Source of the DNA: UBA4744 sp035282865
GTDB taxonomy: Bacteria > Actinomycetota > Acidimicrobiia > Spongiisociales > UBA4744
Direction: 5' to 3'
Assembly (NCBI GenBank): GCA_035282865.1
Contig: DATEVB010000183.1
Coordinates: forward strand, 1 to 14,955
DNA: 14,955 nt
Part shown: positions 6,825 through 12,970 of the stretch, in pieces
Position numbering within the stretch: the first letter of the stretch is position 1
How the letters are laid out: every line of letters begins with the position of its first letter
Translations under genes and position numbers: made by a program
Notes under the pieces: model-generated
The model's input: only the letters and a program-made list of their open reading frames with translations
Told to the model about the DNA's origin: nothing
Database searches by the model: none

Positions 6825-7373
6825 ATGCAATCCTTCGAACCGTCACTCGAAACCTACGAGCGCATCGCCGGCCTCCGGGTCGTTCGCAGGTACCGGCCGG
6901 AACCGATCGAGCATGAACAAATCGAGAAGATTCTCCAGGCCGGTCGATGGACCGGCAGTTCGAAGAACACCCAGCTCTGGGCGTTCGTCGTGCTCACCGA
7001 CCCCGGGGAACGACAGCGGCTCGCCGAATGTGGCAGCTTCACCGGCCCCCTGGTGGGGGCGCCGCTCGTTGTGGTGATCGTCCGGCTACCCGGCGGCGGG
7101 GATTTCGACATGGGCCGGGTCGCCCAGAACATGATGGAGGCGGCCGCCGCCCTCGGGATCGGATCGTGCCCTGTCACTCTGCACCGAGAGCCTTGTGCCA
7201 GGGAACGCCTCCACGTCCCCGATGACCACGGGTGCCGGTGGGCCCTGGCGTTTGGCTACCCGGACCTCGAAGGCGAGAACCGCCTTCGCCGGGGTCTTCA
7301 ATCCACCCTCCCGCGGGGTCGCAAGCCCTTGACCGACCTGGTCCACTACGGCCGCTTCGGAGGAGAAGAATGA
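6825..7373 (+). CDS. Nitroreductase family protein
   Basis: A flavin-dependent oxidoreductase-type protein of 182 aa, in the compact range of the family. The N-terminal RVVRRYRPEPIEHEQIEKIL is the usual FMN-phosphate-binding start, followed by AGRWTGSSKNTQLWAFVVLTD (the xxSSxNxQ element). Near residues 99-120 is the helix RVAQNMMEAAAALGIGSC. The electron acceptor and substrate are unknown. Start: ATG 6825 has a plausible SD (GGCGAGG, 6813-6819, 5 nt away). An in-frame ATG at 6792 would add 11 residues, but that ATG sits inside the TATGCT box, so I prefer 6825. The stop TGA overlaps the ATG of a 17-codon ORF, itself overlapping the amidohydrolase. Confidence 0.85.
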   Translation: MQSFEPSLETYERIAGLRVVRRYRPEPIEHEQIEKILQAGRWTGSSKNTQLWAFVVLTDPGERQRLAECGSFTGPLVGAPLVVVIVRLPGGGDFDMGRVAQNMMEAAAALGIGSCPVTLHREPCARERLHVPDDHGCRWALAFGYPDLEGENRLRRGLQSTLPRGRKPLTDLVHYGRFGGEE

Positions 7374-7423
7374 CCGGCCGATGCCAGACCGATGCAATCC
7401 TTGCCAATCCGATCTCGCGATGA
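7370..7423 (+). CDS. Possible 17-aa leader/coupling peptide between nitroreductase and amidohydrolase
   Basis: ATG at 7370 has the strong SD GGAGGAG (7359-7365) 4 nt upstream and overlaps the nitroreductase stop (ATGA). The ORF encodes MTGRCQTDAILANPISR and stops at TGA 7421-7423, which overlaps the amidohydrolase ATG at 7420 (again ATGA). Two successive ATGA junctions would let ribosomes pass from one large gene to the next, and the amidohydrolase ATG has no SD of its own. The alternative is that the amidohydrolase starts at the in-frame ATG 7381 and the mini-ORF is fortuitous. No homology is expected for such a short peptide. Confidence 0.4.
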   Translation: MTGRCQTDAILANPISR

Positions 7424-9000
7424 CCGCCCGCCTGGTCATCGCCGACAGAGTCCGTACCGCCTCGGGGATCCTCGGGGACGCCCTGCTGATCCGCGATGGG
7501 CAGATCGCCGCTACGGGTTGGGCCGCCGACCTGCGCCGGCCCGACCTCCCTGAGGATCGCTTCCCGGGGAGTGTGATCATCCCCGGCTTGCGAGACGCCC
7601 ATATGCATCCCGTCCCCTACGCCCTTTCACTCCTGCGACCGACGCTGAAAGACGCCGCCGACCTGGACGAGGTTCTGCTCCGGGTCCGGAATGCCGCCGC
7701 CCTTCTGCCGGCAGGCGAGCCGCTCATCGCTATCCGGTTGGATGATGAAGGGCTCTTGGAGCAGCGCCTTCCCACCCGCCACGAACTCGATCTGGCAGTC
7801 GACGACCGACCTGTGCTGGTCTACCGGTACTGCGGTCACGTCGCCATCGCCAACACCCGTGCCCTCGAGGCAGCGGGCATCGGCCCCGTCGCCATCGATC
7901 CGGTGGGAGGCATCCTCGACCGTGACGGCTTTGGGGTCCCCAACGGAATCCTCAGAGAAACCGCCATCGAACCTGTCGCAACCGCGTTCAGCGGCCGGTC
8001 CGGCGGACCCGATCCGGACGCCGTGCTGGCCGCGCTCCACGGGTTGATCACGCTGGGACTCACCTCGCTGGGAGCCATCCTGGCGGTCGGCACGGGGCCA
8101 TGGTGCGATACGGGCAATGAACTGCAGGCCATACTCACAGTCGCCGGGCGGCTTCCCCTCAAACTGGCTGTGCTGGTGATCGCCCGAGACTCCGATGAAC
8201 TCGAACAGGCCGCCATCGCGCTCGATGGGGCGGGCCCCCGCCTCCGCTTCCTGGGAGTCAAGGAGTTCGCCGACGGAAGTCTGGGCGGTCACACCGCAGC
8301 GATGGGATCCCCGTACACCGACCAGCCCGATCAGATCGGCACGCTCCGGCTCGACCGGAGCGCGGTGGGCGCCAGAGCGCGGACGGCCCTTCGTCTGGGC
8401 GGGAAGGTGGCGGTGCATGCCATCGGCGACGTCGCTAATGGCCGGGTGCTCGATCTCTTCGATGAGCTTCTGGCAGATGGCGCCAACCCGGGCGATCTGC
8501 GGGTCGAACATGCTTCTATTTTGAACCCCGAGCAGATAACTCGCTTCGCCGGAAGCGGCGTCACCGCCTCCGTCCAGCCGGCCTTCATGGTATCCGAGGC
8601 CCCCTGGTTGGAGAAGCGGCTCGGTCCTGAACGTCTTGCCCATGCCTACCCGCTGGCATCGCTGACCTCGGCCGGGGTCTCTCTGGCCGGAGGTTCTGAC
8701 TGCCCGGTGGAAGCGCCTCATCCGCTGTGGGGAATGGCAGCCGCCCGCGACCGAGGGGGATTGGTCCCTGAAGAGGGCCTGTCCGGAGCTCAGGCACTGG
8801 CGCTCTTCACCGACAATGCGGCCCTGGCCATGGGAGAGTCAGAGCCACTGGCTGTCGGCAGCCCGGCCGATTTCGTCGTCCTGGACCTCGACCCGGTCGA
8901 GGCGAGCCCCGATGAGCTACGCCGGGCGCATGTCCTGGCCACCTGGATTGACGGCGAAGCAGTACCGTTCCCGGACAACCTGGTCACCTGGAAGGGATGA
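7420..9000 (+). CDS. Amidohydrolase, metal-dependent (amidohydrolase-3/YtcJ-like)
   Basis: A predicted zinc hydrolase of the amidohydrolase superfamily, 526 aa from this start, fitting the YtcJ-like branch. The N-terminal beta domain (LVIADRV…LLIRDGQIAATG) leads to VIIPGLRDAHMHP with the metal ligands H61 and H63. Then come FLGVKEFADGSLGGHTAAM (presumed metal-bridging Lys region), VHAIGDVANG, RVEHASIL and LAGGSDCPVE (metal/catalytic Asp). The C-terminus returns to the beta domain with GSPADFVVLDLDP. The substrate is not predictable; described members act on N-substituted amides and related C-N bonds. Start ATG 7420 gives a normal N-terminus (MTARLVIADRV) and sits in an ATGA overlap with the mini-ORF; ATG 7381 would add 13 atypical residues. 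It converges with the selenoprotein gene, leaving 7 bp between the stops. Confidence 0.88.
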   Translation: MTARLVIADRVRTASGILGDALLIRDGQIAATGWAADLRRPDLPEDRFPGSVIIPGLRDAHMHPVPYALSLLRPTLKDAADLDEVLLRVRNAAALLPAGEPLIAIRLDDEGLLEQRLPTRHELDLAVDDRPVLVYRYCGHVAIANTRALEAAGIGPVAIDPVGGILDRDGFGVPNGILRETAIEPVATAFSGRSGGPDPDAVLAALHGLITLGLTSLGAILAVGTGPWCDTGNELQAILTVAGRLPLKLAVLVIARDSDELEQAAIALDGAGPRLRFLGVKEFADGSLGGHTAAMGSPYTDQPDQIGTLRLDRSAVGARARTALRLGGKVAVHAIGDVANGRVLDLFDELLADGANPGDLRVEHASILNPEQITRFAGSGVTASVQPAFMVSEAPWLEKRLGPERLAHAYPLASLTSAGVSLAGGSDCPVEAPHPLWGMAAARDRGGLVPEEGLSGAQALALFTDNAALAMGESEPLAVGSPADFVVLDLDPVEASPDELRRAHVLATWIDGEAVPFPDNLVTWKG

Positions 9001-9007
9001 ACCGCCG

Positions 9008-9238
9008 CTACCTGGTGCGGATAGGCCCGGCTACGTCCTCGTACTCGGCGTGTCGACCGGTCGCTTTCTTGCTATAGATCCGGTCCCCGTCGACGTCGAC
9101 CTCGAAGACGCCACCTCTGGAGGGGATCAAGGTGATTTCGTCGATCGAGTCTTCGAATTCCTCTAGCAGTTGTTCAGTCATGCGGACCGCACGATCTGTG
9201 TAGTTTCAAGCCGCGCAGTACTCGAGCCGGAGCTTCAC
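9008..9238 (-). CDS. SelW/Rdx-like selenoprotein with in-frame TGA as selenocysteine (CxxU)
   Basis: Read from GTG 9238, with TGA at 9208-9206 taken as selenocysteine (U), the frame gives 76 aa starting MKLRLEYCAAUNYTDRAVRM and ending at TAG 9010-9008. It has the thioredoxin-like Rdx/SelW layout: beta strand, CxxU redox motif (C8, U11), helix TEQLLEEFED, then ITLIPSRGGVFEVDVDGDRI with the typical GG-x-FEV strand, and an ExK-type tail. The start is supported by the SD GGAAGGGA (9252-9245), 6 nt before GTG. A stem-loop 11 nt after the TGA (9194-9178) fits a bacterial SECIS. Family members are small redox proteins, and SelW is a known bacterial selenoprotein. Conventional calling would drop it or start at ATG 9181 (57 aa), losing the active site. 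It lies between a convergent amidohydrolase and an upstream SDR on the same strand. No Sec machinery genes are in the window. Confidence 0.85.
9178..9194 (-). promoter_or_regulatory. Bacterial SECIS-like stem-loop directing UGA recoding
   Basis: On the minus strand TCGTGCG-GTC-CGCATGA forms a 7-bp stem (one G-U pair) starting 11 nt after the TGA. The loop guanine is 19 nt from the TGA, within the 16-37 nt range described for bacterial SECIS. The apical part UGCGGUCCGCA resembles the E. coli fdhF element, whose loop presents GGUCU to SelB. It lies inside the coding sequence, as bacterial SECIS elements do. Confidence 0.6.
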
Positions 9239-9269
9239 GAGCCATCCCTTCCGCAGATAGACACGGGAA

Positions 9270-9275
9270 AGCCTA
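9270..9275 (-). promoter_or_regulatory. TAGGCT -10 box upstream of the selenoprotein gene
   Basis: On the minus strand TAGGCT lies 31 nt before the GTG start, leaving room for a leader of about 20-25 nt that includes the SD. No convincing -35. Co-transcription with the SDR gene upstream is the alternative. Confidence 0.3.
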
Positions 9276-9291
9276 GCCAGAGCCCCTATCC

Positions 9292-9311
9292 GCCATGAGG
9301 TCACTCATGGC
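9292..9311 (-). terminator. Hairpin between the SDR and selenoprotein genes
   Basis: GCCATGAG-GTCA-CTCATGGC, a perfect 8-bp stem with a 4-nt loop, lies 22 nt after the SDR stop on the minus strand. Without a T-tract it may be a weak terminator, an mRNA processing/stability element, or an operator for the selenoprotein promoter. Confidence 0.4.
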
Positions 9312-9333
9312 TGCGGCGCGTCCGGCACGACGA

Positions 9334-10104
9334 TCAAGGAACGAGACGACCTTCCATACCGCCGGCTACCACGACCACCTGGCCCGTGACGTGGCCCGAC
9401 AGCCGATCGGAGGCCAGCACCACCACCTGCGCCGCCACATCCTCGGGGGTACCCAGTTTCTTGAGGGCCATGGTCGACGTGACCCGCGCTTCCAGATCGG
9501 GATCCCGCCGGGCGTCCGAGGTCATAGGCGTGACGGTCCATCCCGGCGCCACGACGTTGACCCTCACTGCTGCCCCCAGACGGGCTGCCTCGTTTTTTGC
9601 GCTCAACAGAAACCCCGAGAGAATGGCGCCCTTGGCGGCCGAGTAGTCCGCGTGACCGGCTTCACCGAAGACGCCTGCCGTTGAGGCGATCATCACCAGA
9701 CTTCCCAGCCCGGTGTTCGCTGCATGCCGGAAGAAACCGCGGGCAGTCAAGAACGTGGCGGTGAGGTTGGCGTCGAGCGTGGCTTTCCACCGGTCGAGCG
9801 AGAGCTCCCAGATCGGTTCGTCGGCGGGTGGCCAGACTCCCGCATTGGCCACCACCACGTCGACCCGCCCCAGTGCTTCCAGCGCCCGGGGGATTAGATC
9901 ATCCGCTTCAGCCTCTACCCGAAGGTCGGCGCCAATAGCAACACCGTTCACTTCGGATGCCAGCCGATGGGCCGCTTGGTGGGACGTCCGGTAGTGGACG
10001 GCCACCCGGGCGCCCTCGCTAGCGAAGGCCCGCACCACCGCTTGCCCGATACCGCCGCCGCCCCCGGTGACAACGACACCCTTACCTGCCAATCCTGTGT
10101 CCAT
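9334..10104 (-). CDS. SDR family NAD(P)-dependent oxidoreductase, FabG-like
   Basis: A classical short-chain dehydrogenase/reductase of 256 aa. The Rossmann cofactor motif is TGGGGGIG (residues 13-20), followed by the NAG motif (87-89), the active-site N113, S141 in MIASTAG, and Y154-x3-K158 in DYSAAKG, so the catalytic tetrad is complete. RVNVVAPGWTVTPM is the usual segment after strand 6, and the C-terminus GQVVVVAGGM is FabG-type. It probably reduces or oxidises a carbonyl/alcohol with NAD(P)H; substrate unknown. Start ATG 10104 is chosen because the family N-terminus begins there (MDTGLAGKGVVVTG); the open frame extends upstream to 10395, but that part overlaps the small membrane-protein gene. 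There is no SD; a TAAGTT box lies 7 nt upstream. Confidence 0.93.
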   Translation of the reverse strand: MDTGLAGKGVVVTGGGGGIGQAVVRAFASEGARVAVHYRTSHQAAHRLASEVNGVAIGADLRVEAEADDLIPRALEALGRVDVVVANAGVWPPADEPIWELSLDRWKATLDANLTATFLTARGFFRHAANTGLGSLVMIASTAGVFGEAGHADYSAAKGAILSGFLLSAKNEAARLGAAVRVNVVAPGWTVTPMTSDARRDPDLEARVTSTMALKKLGTPEDVAAQVVVLASDRLSGHVTGQVVVVAGGMEGRLVP

Positions 10105-10111
10105 GCACAGG
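10094..10111. promoter_or_regulatory. Inverted repeat spanning the SDR start codon
   Basis: CCTGTG-(6 nt)-CACAGG, a perfect 6-bp inverted repeat, has the SDR ATG in its spacer. It could be an operator at the transcription start or a small RNA hairpin hiding the start codon. Chance occurrence is quite possible. Confidence 0.25.
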
Positions 10112-10117
10112 AACTTA
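10112..10117 (-). promoter_or_regulatory. TAAGTT -10 box, likely leaderless promoter of the SDR gene
   Basis: On the minus strand TAAGTT ends 7 nt before the ATG at 10104 and no SD intervenes (an AAGGAG about 25 nt upstream is too far). The box lies in the 35-bp gap after the small membrane-protein gene, so the SDR may have its own promoter as well as read-through. Confidence 0.4.
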
Positions 10118-10139
10118 GCGCCGTCCTGTTCTCCTTCGA

Positions 10140-10331
10140 TCAGTCGCCGTCGAGAACATCCCGCCGGACCCGGGCAAAGGCCTGATTGAGTTCGAACACA
10201 TCGCCGGGATTCAGCCTGCGTTCGAGACGGGTCACGGCGGTGTTGAGAAACACCTCGCGCACTGCCCAGACCAGGGCCCACGTGAGGCCTAGAACCGCTG
10301 CCACACCGAGGATCGACAGCAACCACAACAT
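10140..10331 (-). CDS. Small membrane protein of unknown function
   Basis: A 63-aa protein from ATG 10331: a hydrophobic N-terminal helix (LLSILGVAAVLGLTWALVWA, about residues 4-23) followed by a charged amphipathic tail containing TRLERRLNPGDVFELNQ. This suggests a single-pass protein with a cytosolic tail. I do not recognise a family. The frame is open upstream to a TTG at 10373, but the extra residues are unlike a membrane-protein start. No SD or TAnnnT box is visible before the ATG, which lowers confidence. It lies 35 nt upstream of the SDR on the same strand and diverges from the M3 peptidase gene. Confidence 0.6.
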   Translation of the reverse strand: MLWLLSILGVAAVLGLTWALVWAVREVFLNTAVTRLERRLNPGDVFELNQAFARVRRDVLDGD

Positions 10332-10419
10332 GGCATGACATCGGCCGGCGATGGAGCTGCCTTGAGGCGACAACGTGCACTATGACAAGTCTCACCTTCT
10401 TCCAAGGGAAGGCCGGGTG

Positions 10420-10425
10420 TAGGGT
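10420..10425 (+). promoter_or_regulatory. TAGGGT -10 box, likely leaderless promoter of the M3 peptidase gene
   Basis: TAGGGT ends 8 nt before the ATG at 10434, with no SD between them. A weak -35 may lie near 10397-10402. It shares the 102-bp divergent region with the small membrane-protein gene. Confidence 0.45.
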
Positions 10426-10433
10426 TCTCGCCT

Positions 10434-12386
10434 ATGCTCGTCGACTACTCCCGGATCACCGCGTCCGCCCTCAACGAGGCCGTTGCCGACGCCATCGCCG
10501 AGGCCGAGAACGTCATCGCCTCCATCGTTGCCGTCGATGGGCCGCACACCTTCGAGAACACCATTCGCCCCATCGACAGCCTGACGGCTGCGCTGCAAGA
10601 CGCATACGGGCGCGGGCCATTTCTCGGCAACGTCCACCCGAACGAAGAAGTCCGTGAGATGGCCCGCGAGACAGAGGAAAGGCTCGAGAAATGGCAGGTC
10701 GAGCTCAGTTTCCGGCCTGATCTCTACGCAGCGGTCAAGAACTTCTCAGAAACCGAGGAAGCCTCCCGCCTGGAAGGCGAAGCACAACGCCTGCTTGCCT
10801 TCCTGCTACGCGACTTCCGTCGAGCCGGCCATGGGCTCTCTGCCGCCGGTCGGGCCGAGGTCCAGCGCCTCCGCGACCGCCTCGTTGAACTAGAGGTCGC
10901 CTTCCAGCGCAACATCGCCGAGTACGAGGACTATCTGCCTGTCACCCGTGAGGATCTAGTGGGTCTGCCCGACGACTACGTCGACCGGTTGGAGAAGGGC
11001 GCCGACGGCCGCCTTCGAGTGGGCATGGCGTACCCACACTTCATCCCCTTCATGGAGCAAGCCGACCGGCGCGACCTGCGAGAGGCACTGTCCTTCAAGT
11101 TCGGCAGCCGGGCGGTGGATGCCAATCGTCCGGTCCTCAAAGAGGCAGTTGAAACCAGGGAACGCATTGCGCAACTCTTCGGTCTGGATTCGTGGGCCCA
11201 CTATCAGATGGAAGAAAGGATGGCAAAAGACCCCGCAGCCGTCGATGCTTTCTATGCTGACCTGATTCCGTCGCTCTCAAAGGAGGGAACAGCCGAGATC
11301 GCCGTGATGGCCGAGATGCTCGCCGCCGACACCGGCGCTCATGACCTCCGGGCATGGGACTGGCGGTACTATGACACACAGCTTCGCAAGCGAGACTTCG
11401 GCGTCGACACCAATGAAGTCGCCGAGTACTTCCAGCTCGAAGACGTCATTTCGGGGATGTTCGACCTCACCGCCGAGGTCTTCGGCCTCGCCTACCAGCC
11501 GGTGGCCGATACCCGGGCTTGGCATGAAGATGTGTTGCTCTATCAGATACTCGACCGGGCCGGCGGCGAGCACCTGGCGTTCTTCTACGCCGATCTCTTC
11601 CCCCGGGACGGCAAGTACAGTCACGCGGCGGCCTTCCCTCTGCACCCCGGTCACCGGGGAGCGGACGGCCCCTTTCGCCGCCCAATCTCAGCCATCGTGG
11701 CCAATCTGACGAAACCGACGGCAGACAAACCGTCCCTGTTGCAGCACACGGAAGTCGAGACACTCTTTCATGAGTTTGGTCACATCCTCCACATGTCCCT
11801 CACCAGGGCGGAGTACACACGGTTCTCAGGGGCGAACACTGAATGGGATTTCGTCGAGGCACCCAGCCAGATCATGGAGGAATGGTGCTGGCGACCCGAG
11901 GTGCTCCAGACATTCGCGCGCCACTATCGGACGGGCGAACCCATCCCCGAGGAACTGGTTGGCGATCTGGTGAAGGCACGTCATCTGAATGTGGCACTGC
12001 ACACCTTGCGGCAGATCTCGTTGGGGGTATTCGACATGGGCCTGCACGGACCCGGGGATCACAGCGACCTGGACCTCATACGCGAGCGGGCCGAGTCGGT
12101 CGGATTACTCCCGCCCCACGAGGGCACCTATTTTCCTGCCAGTTTCGGCCATTTGCTCGGAGGATACGACGCCGGGTACTACGGATACTTGTGGTCTAAG
12201 GTGTTTGGACTGGACATGTTCAACAGATTCGAGGAGGAAGGCGTGACTAGCCCGCACCTTGGGCTCAGGTATCGCAGAGAGGTCCTCGAGCCCGGCGGGT
12301 CGCTCGACGGCGATCAGTTGCTCCGCAACTTCTTGGGCCGTGAGCCTTCCAACCAGGCTTTCCTAAAGCACATGGGCATTGCGTAG
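10434..12386 (+). CDS. M3 family zinc oligopeptidase (thimet oligopeptidase/Dcp-like)
   Basis: A cytosolic zinc metallopeptidase that degrades short peptides; 650 aa, matching the M3A subfamily (about 650-700). The long helical N-terminal half contains FENTIRPIDSL, LRDFRRAGHGLS and a ..LVELEVAFQRNIAEY segment typical of Dcp/PrlC. The active site is HEFGH at H446-H450 with catalytic E447; the third zinc ligand is E475 in WDFVEAPSQIMEEW, 29 residues after the first His as in E. coli Dcp. Downstream, FGHLLGGYDAGYYGYLWSKV is the substrate-binding Gly/Tyr loop of the family. Start ATG 10434 is set by the TAGGGT box and a sensible N-terminus. Whether it cleaves endo or as a dipeptidyl carboxypeptidase cannot be decided here. 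Confidence 0.94.
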   Translation: MLVDYSRITASALNEAVADAIAEAENVIASIVAVDGPHTFENTIRPIDSLTAALQDAYGRGPFLGNVHPNEEVREMARETEERLEKWQVELSFRPDLYAAVKNFSETEEASRLEGEAQRLLAFLLRDFRRAGHGLSAAGRAEVQRLRDRLVELEVAFQRNIAEYEDYLPVTREDLVGLPDDYVDRLEKGADGRLRVGMAYPHFIPFMEQADRRDLREALSFKFGSRAVDANRPVLKEAVETRERIAQLFGLDSWAHYQMEERMAKDPAAVDAFYADLIPSLSKEGTAEIAVMAEMLAADTGAHDLRAWDWRYYDTQLRKRDFGVDTNEVAEYFQLEDVISGMFDLTAEVFGLAYQPVADTRAWHEDVLLYQILDRAGGEHLAFFYADLFPRDGKYSHAAAFPLHPGHRGADGPFRRPISAIVANLTKPTADKPSLLQHTEVETLFHEFGHILHMSLTRAEYTRFSGANTEWDFVEAPSQIMEEWCWRPEVLQTFARHYRTGEPIPEELVGDLVKARHLNVALHTLRQISLGVFDMGLHGPGDHSDLDLIRERAESVGLLPPHEGTYFPASFGHLLGGYDAGYYGYLWSKVFGLDMFNRFEEEGVTSPHLGLRYRREVLEPGGSLDGDQLLRNFLGREPSNQAFLKHMGIA

Positions 12387-12403
12387 GGCTGCCAGCCTCA
12401 CGC
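12381..12403 (+). terminator. Stem-loop overlapping the M3 peptidase stop codon
   Basis: GCGTAGGGCT-GCC-AGCCTCACGC: a 10-position stem with one mismatch and one G-U pair, loop of 3. The TAG stop lies in its 5' arm and a modestly T-rich stretch follows (CTTTCGAGTT). A likely terminator of imperfect form. Confidence 0.45.
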
Positions 12404-12435
12404 CGATCTTTCGAGTTCGTTAACCTCGTCGTAAC

Positions 12436-12458
12436 TGCCACGAAACCTTCATGTGGCA
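12436..12458. repeat. Inverted repeat TGCCAC...GTGGCA
   Basis: A 6-bp inverted repeat with an 11-nt spacer, 21 bp upstream of the TTGCAA -35 candidate. This is an operator-like position upstream of the small Cys/His-protein promoter. Support is only the symmetry. Confidence 0.25.
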
Positions 12459-12478
12459 TCGTGTCCCCAACGAACACC

Positions 12479-12507
12479 TTGCAAAACGGTCTCGCCATTT
12501 ATAACAT
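12479..12507 (+). promoter_or_regulatory. Promoter candidate TTGCAA-N17-TAACAT for the small Cys/His-protein gene
   Basis: This is the best -35/-10 pair in the window: TTGCAA at 12479-12484, exactly 17 bp, then TAACAT at 12502-12507, in an unusually AT-rich patch (ATTTATAACATCTATATAG). Transcription would begin near 12514, giving a leader of about 125 nt. An overlapping TATATA (12509-12514) is a competing -10. Confidence 0.5.
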
Positions 12508-12514
12508 CTATATA

Positions 12515-12639
12515 GTGGAAACTCGGGCAGGGCCCGAGTTTCAGTCCCACCCCCGGACCCTCCAGGTCTCGGACCGGGAACAAACGGTCGACCAAAGACG
12601 TTGAACCCATCTCAAGACAAGCACTGAGGAGGCCATCCC
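12515..12639 (+). promoter_or_regulatory. Structured 5' leader of the small Cys/His-protein gene
   Basis: Right at the presumed transcription start is a near-perfect hairpin, GAAACTCGGGC-AGG-GCCCGAGTTTC (12518-12542, 11 bp, 3-nt loop). A second potential stem pairs CCCGG (12552-12556) with CCGGG (12574-12578), and GGTCGACC (12586-12593) is palindromic. An accessible GAGGAGG SD follows at 12626-12632. I do not recognise a named riboswitch. It could be a 5'-stabilising hairpin, a protein-bound leader, or simply the terminator of upstream transcription. Confidence 0.35.
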
Positions 12640-12834
12640 ATGGCTGACACACTCAAAGGAAACAGGCTCCGCGGCGGTGTACGGCCGTCCCGCAAGTTCG
12701 GTGAGGGCCGAATCTGCGCGGACAAGAGCTGCGACACCTTGTTGTCTCAATACAACCGACGCGAGTACTGTTTCGCTCACGCTCCCGTTCGGTTTCCTCG
12801 GGTGCGCGGCCGGGTCGTGGCCGAAGGCACCTGA
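12640..12834 (+). CDS. Small Cys/His (putative zinc-binding) protein, actinobacterial type
   Basis: A 64-aa basic protein starting at ATG 12640, with the strong SD GAGGAGG (12626-12632) 7 nt upstream. The middle has C26-x4-C31-x12-C44-x2-H47 within RICADKSCDTLLSQYNRREY, enough for one zinc site; the flanks are rich in Arg/Lys, so nucleic-acid binding is conceivable. I recall similar short proteins with a C..C.T.LS.YN....C..H pattern in actinobacteria, mostly annotated hypothetical; I cannot verify this here. It is monocistronic by context: promoter and structured leader before, hairpin after. The copper operon downstream makes a role in metal or redox response possible, but the separate terminator argues against a functional link. 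Confidence 0.75.
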   Translation: MADTLKGNRLRGGVRPSRKFGEGRICADKSCDTLLSQYNRREYCFAHAPVRFPRVRGRVVAEGT

Positions 12835-12852
12835 ACCGAACACCCGACTACC

Positions 12853-12903
12853 GGCGCCAACCTTAGGCCCCCTCCACGAAGCTTGGCGCCAACCAGAGGC
12901 CCC
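12853..12903 (+). repeat. Imperfect direct repeat GGCGCCAACC..AGGCCCC
   Basis: GGCGCCAACCTTAGGCCCC (12853-12871) recurs as GGCGCCAACCAGAGGCCCC (12885-12903), 17 of 19 identical, 32 bp apart (about three helical turns). Each copy holds the GGCGCC palindrome. It lies between the small Cys/His gene and the csoR promoter. It could be a paired binding site or a local duplication. Confidence 0.45.
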
Positions 12904-12924
12904 GGACACCCTCCTCCGGGGTCT
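12897..12924 (+). terminator. Stem-loop between the small Cys/His gene and csoR
   Basis: AGGCCCCGGA-(8 nt)-TCCGGGGTCT, a 10-bp stem with one G-U pair, followed by CGCCCTTTCTGG. It probably separates the small gene from the copper operon. Its 5' arm overlaps the second direct-repeat copy. Confidence 0.5.
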
Positions 12925-12945
12925 CGCCCTTTCTGGAAACCACCC

Positions 12946-12970
12946 CATCCCACCCCCGGTGGGGTGTTAC
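12946..12970 (+). promoter_or_regulatory. CsoR operator in the copper operon promoter
   Basis: CCCACC-CCC-GGTGGG (12949-12963), an inverted repeat with flanking CAT and GTGTTAC, closely resembles the G/C-tract operator described for M. tuberculosis CsoR as I remember it (CCCACCCCC...GTGGGG). It lies immediately before the -10 box, so apo-CsoR would block RNA polymerase, and Cu(I) binding would release it. Confidence 0.7.

Noticed and set aside
9008..9181. A 57-aa ORF starting at ATG 9181 on the minus strand
   Set aside because: It is the C-terminal part of the SelW-like gene; the homologous fold and redox motif begin upstream across the TGA, and the SD belongs to GTG 9238.
9334..10395. Long 353-aa version of the SDR starting at 10395
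   Set aside because: The extra 97 residues are antisense or shadow sequence over the small membrane-protein gene; the SDR N-terminus starts at 10104.
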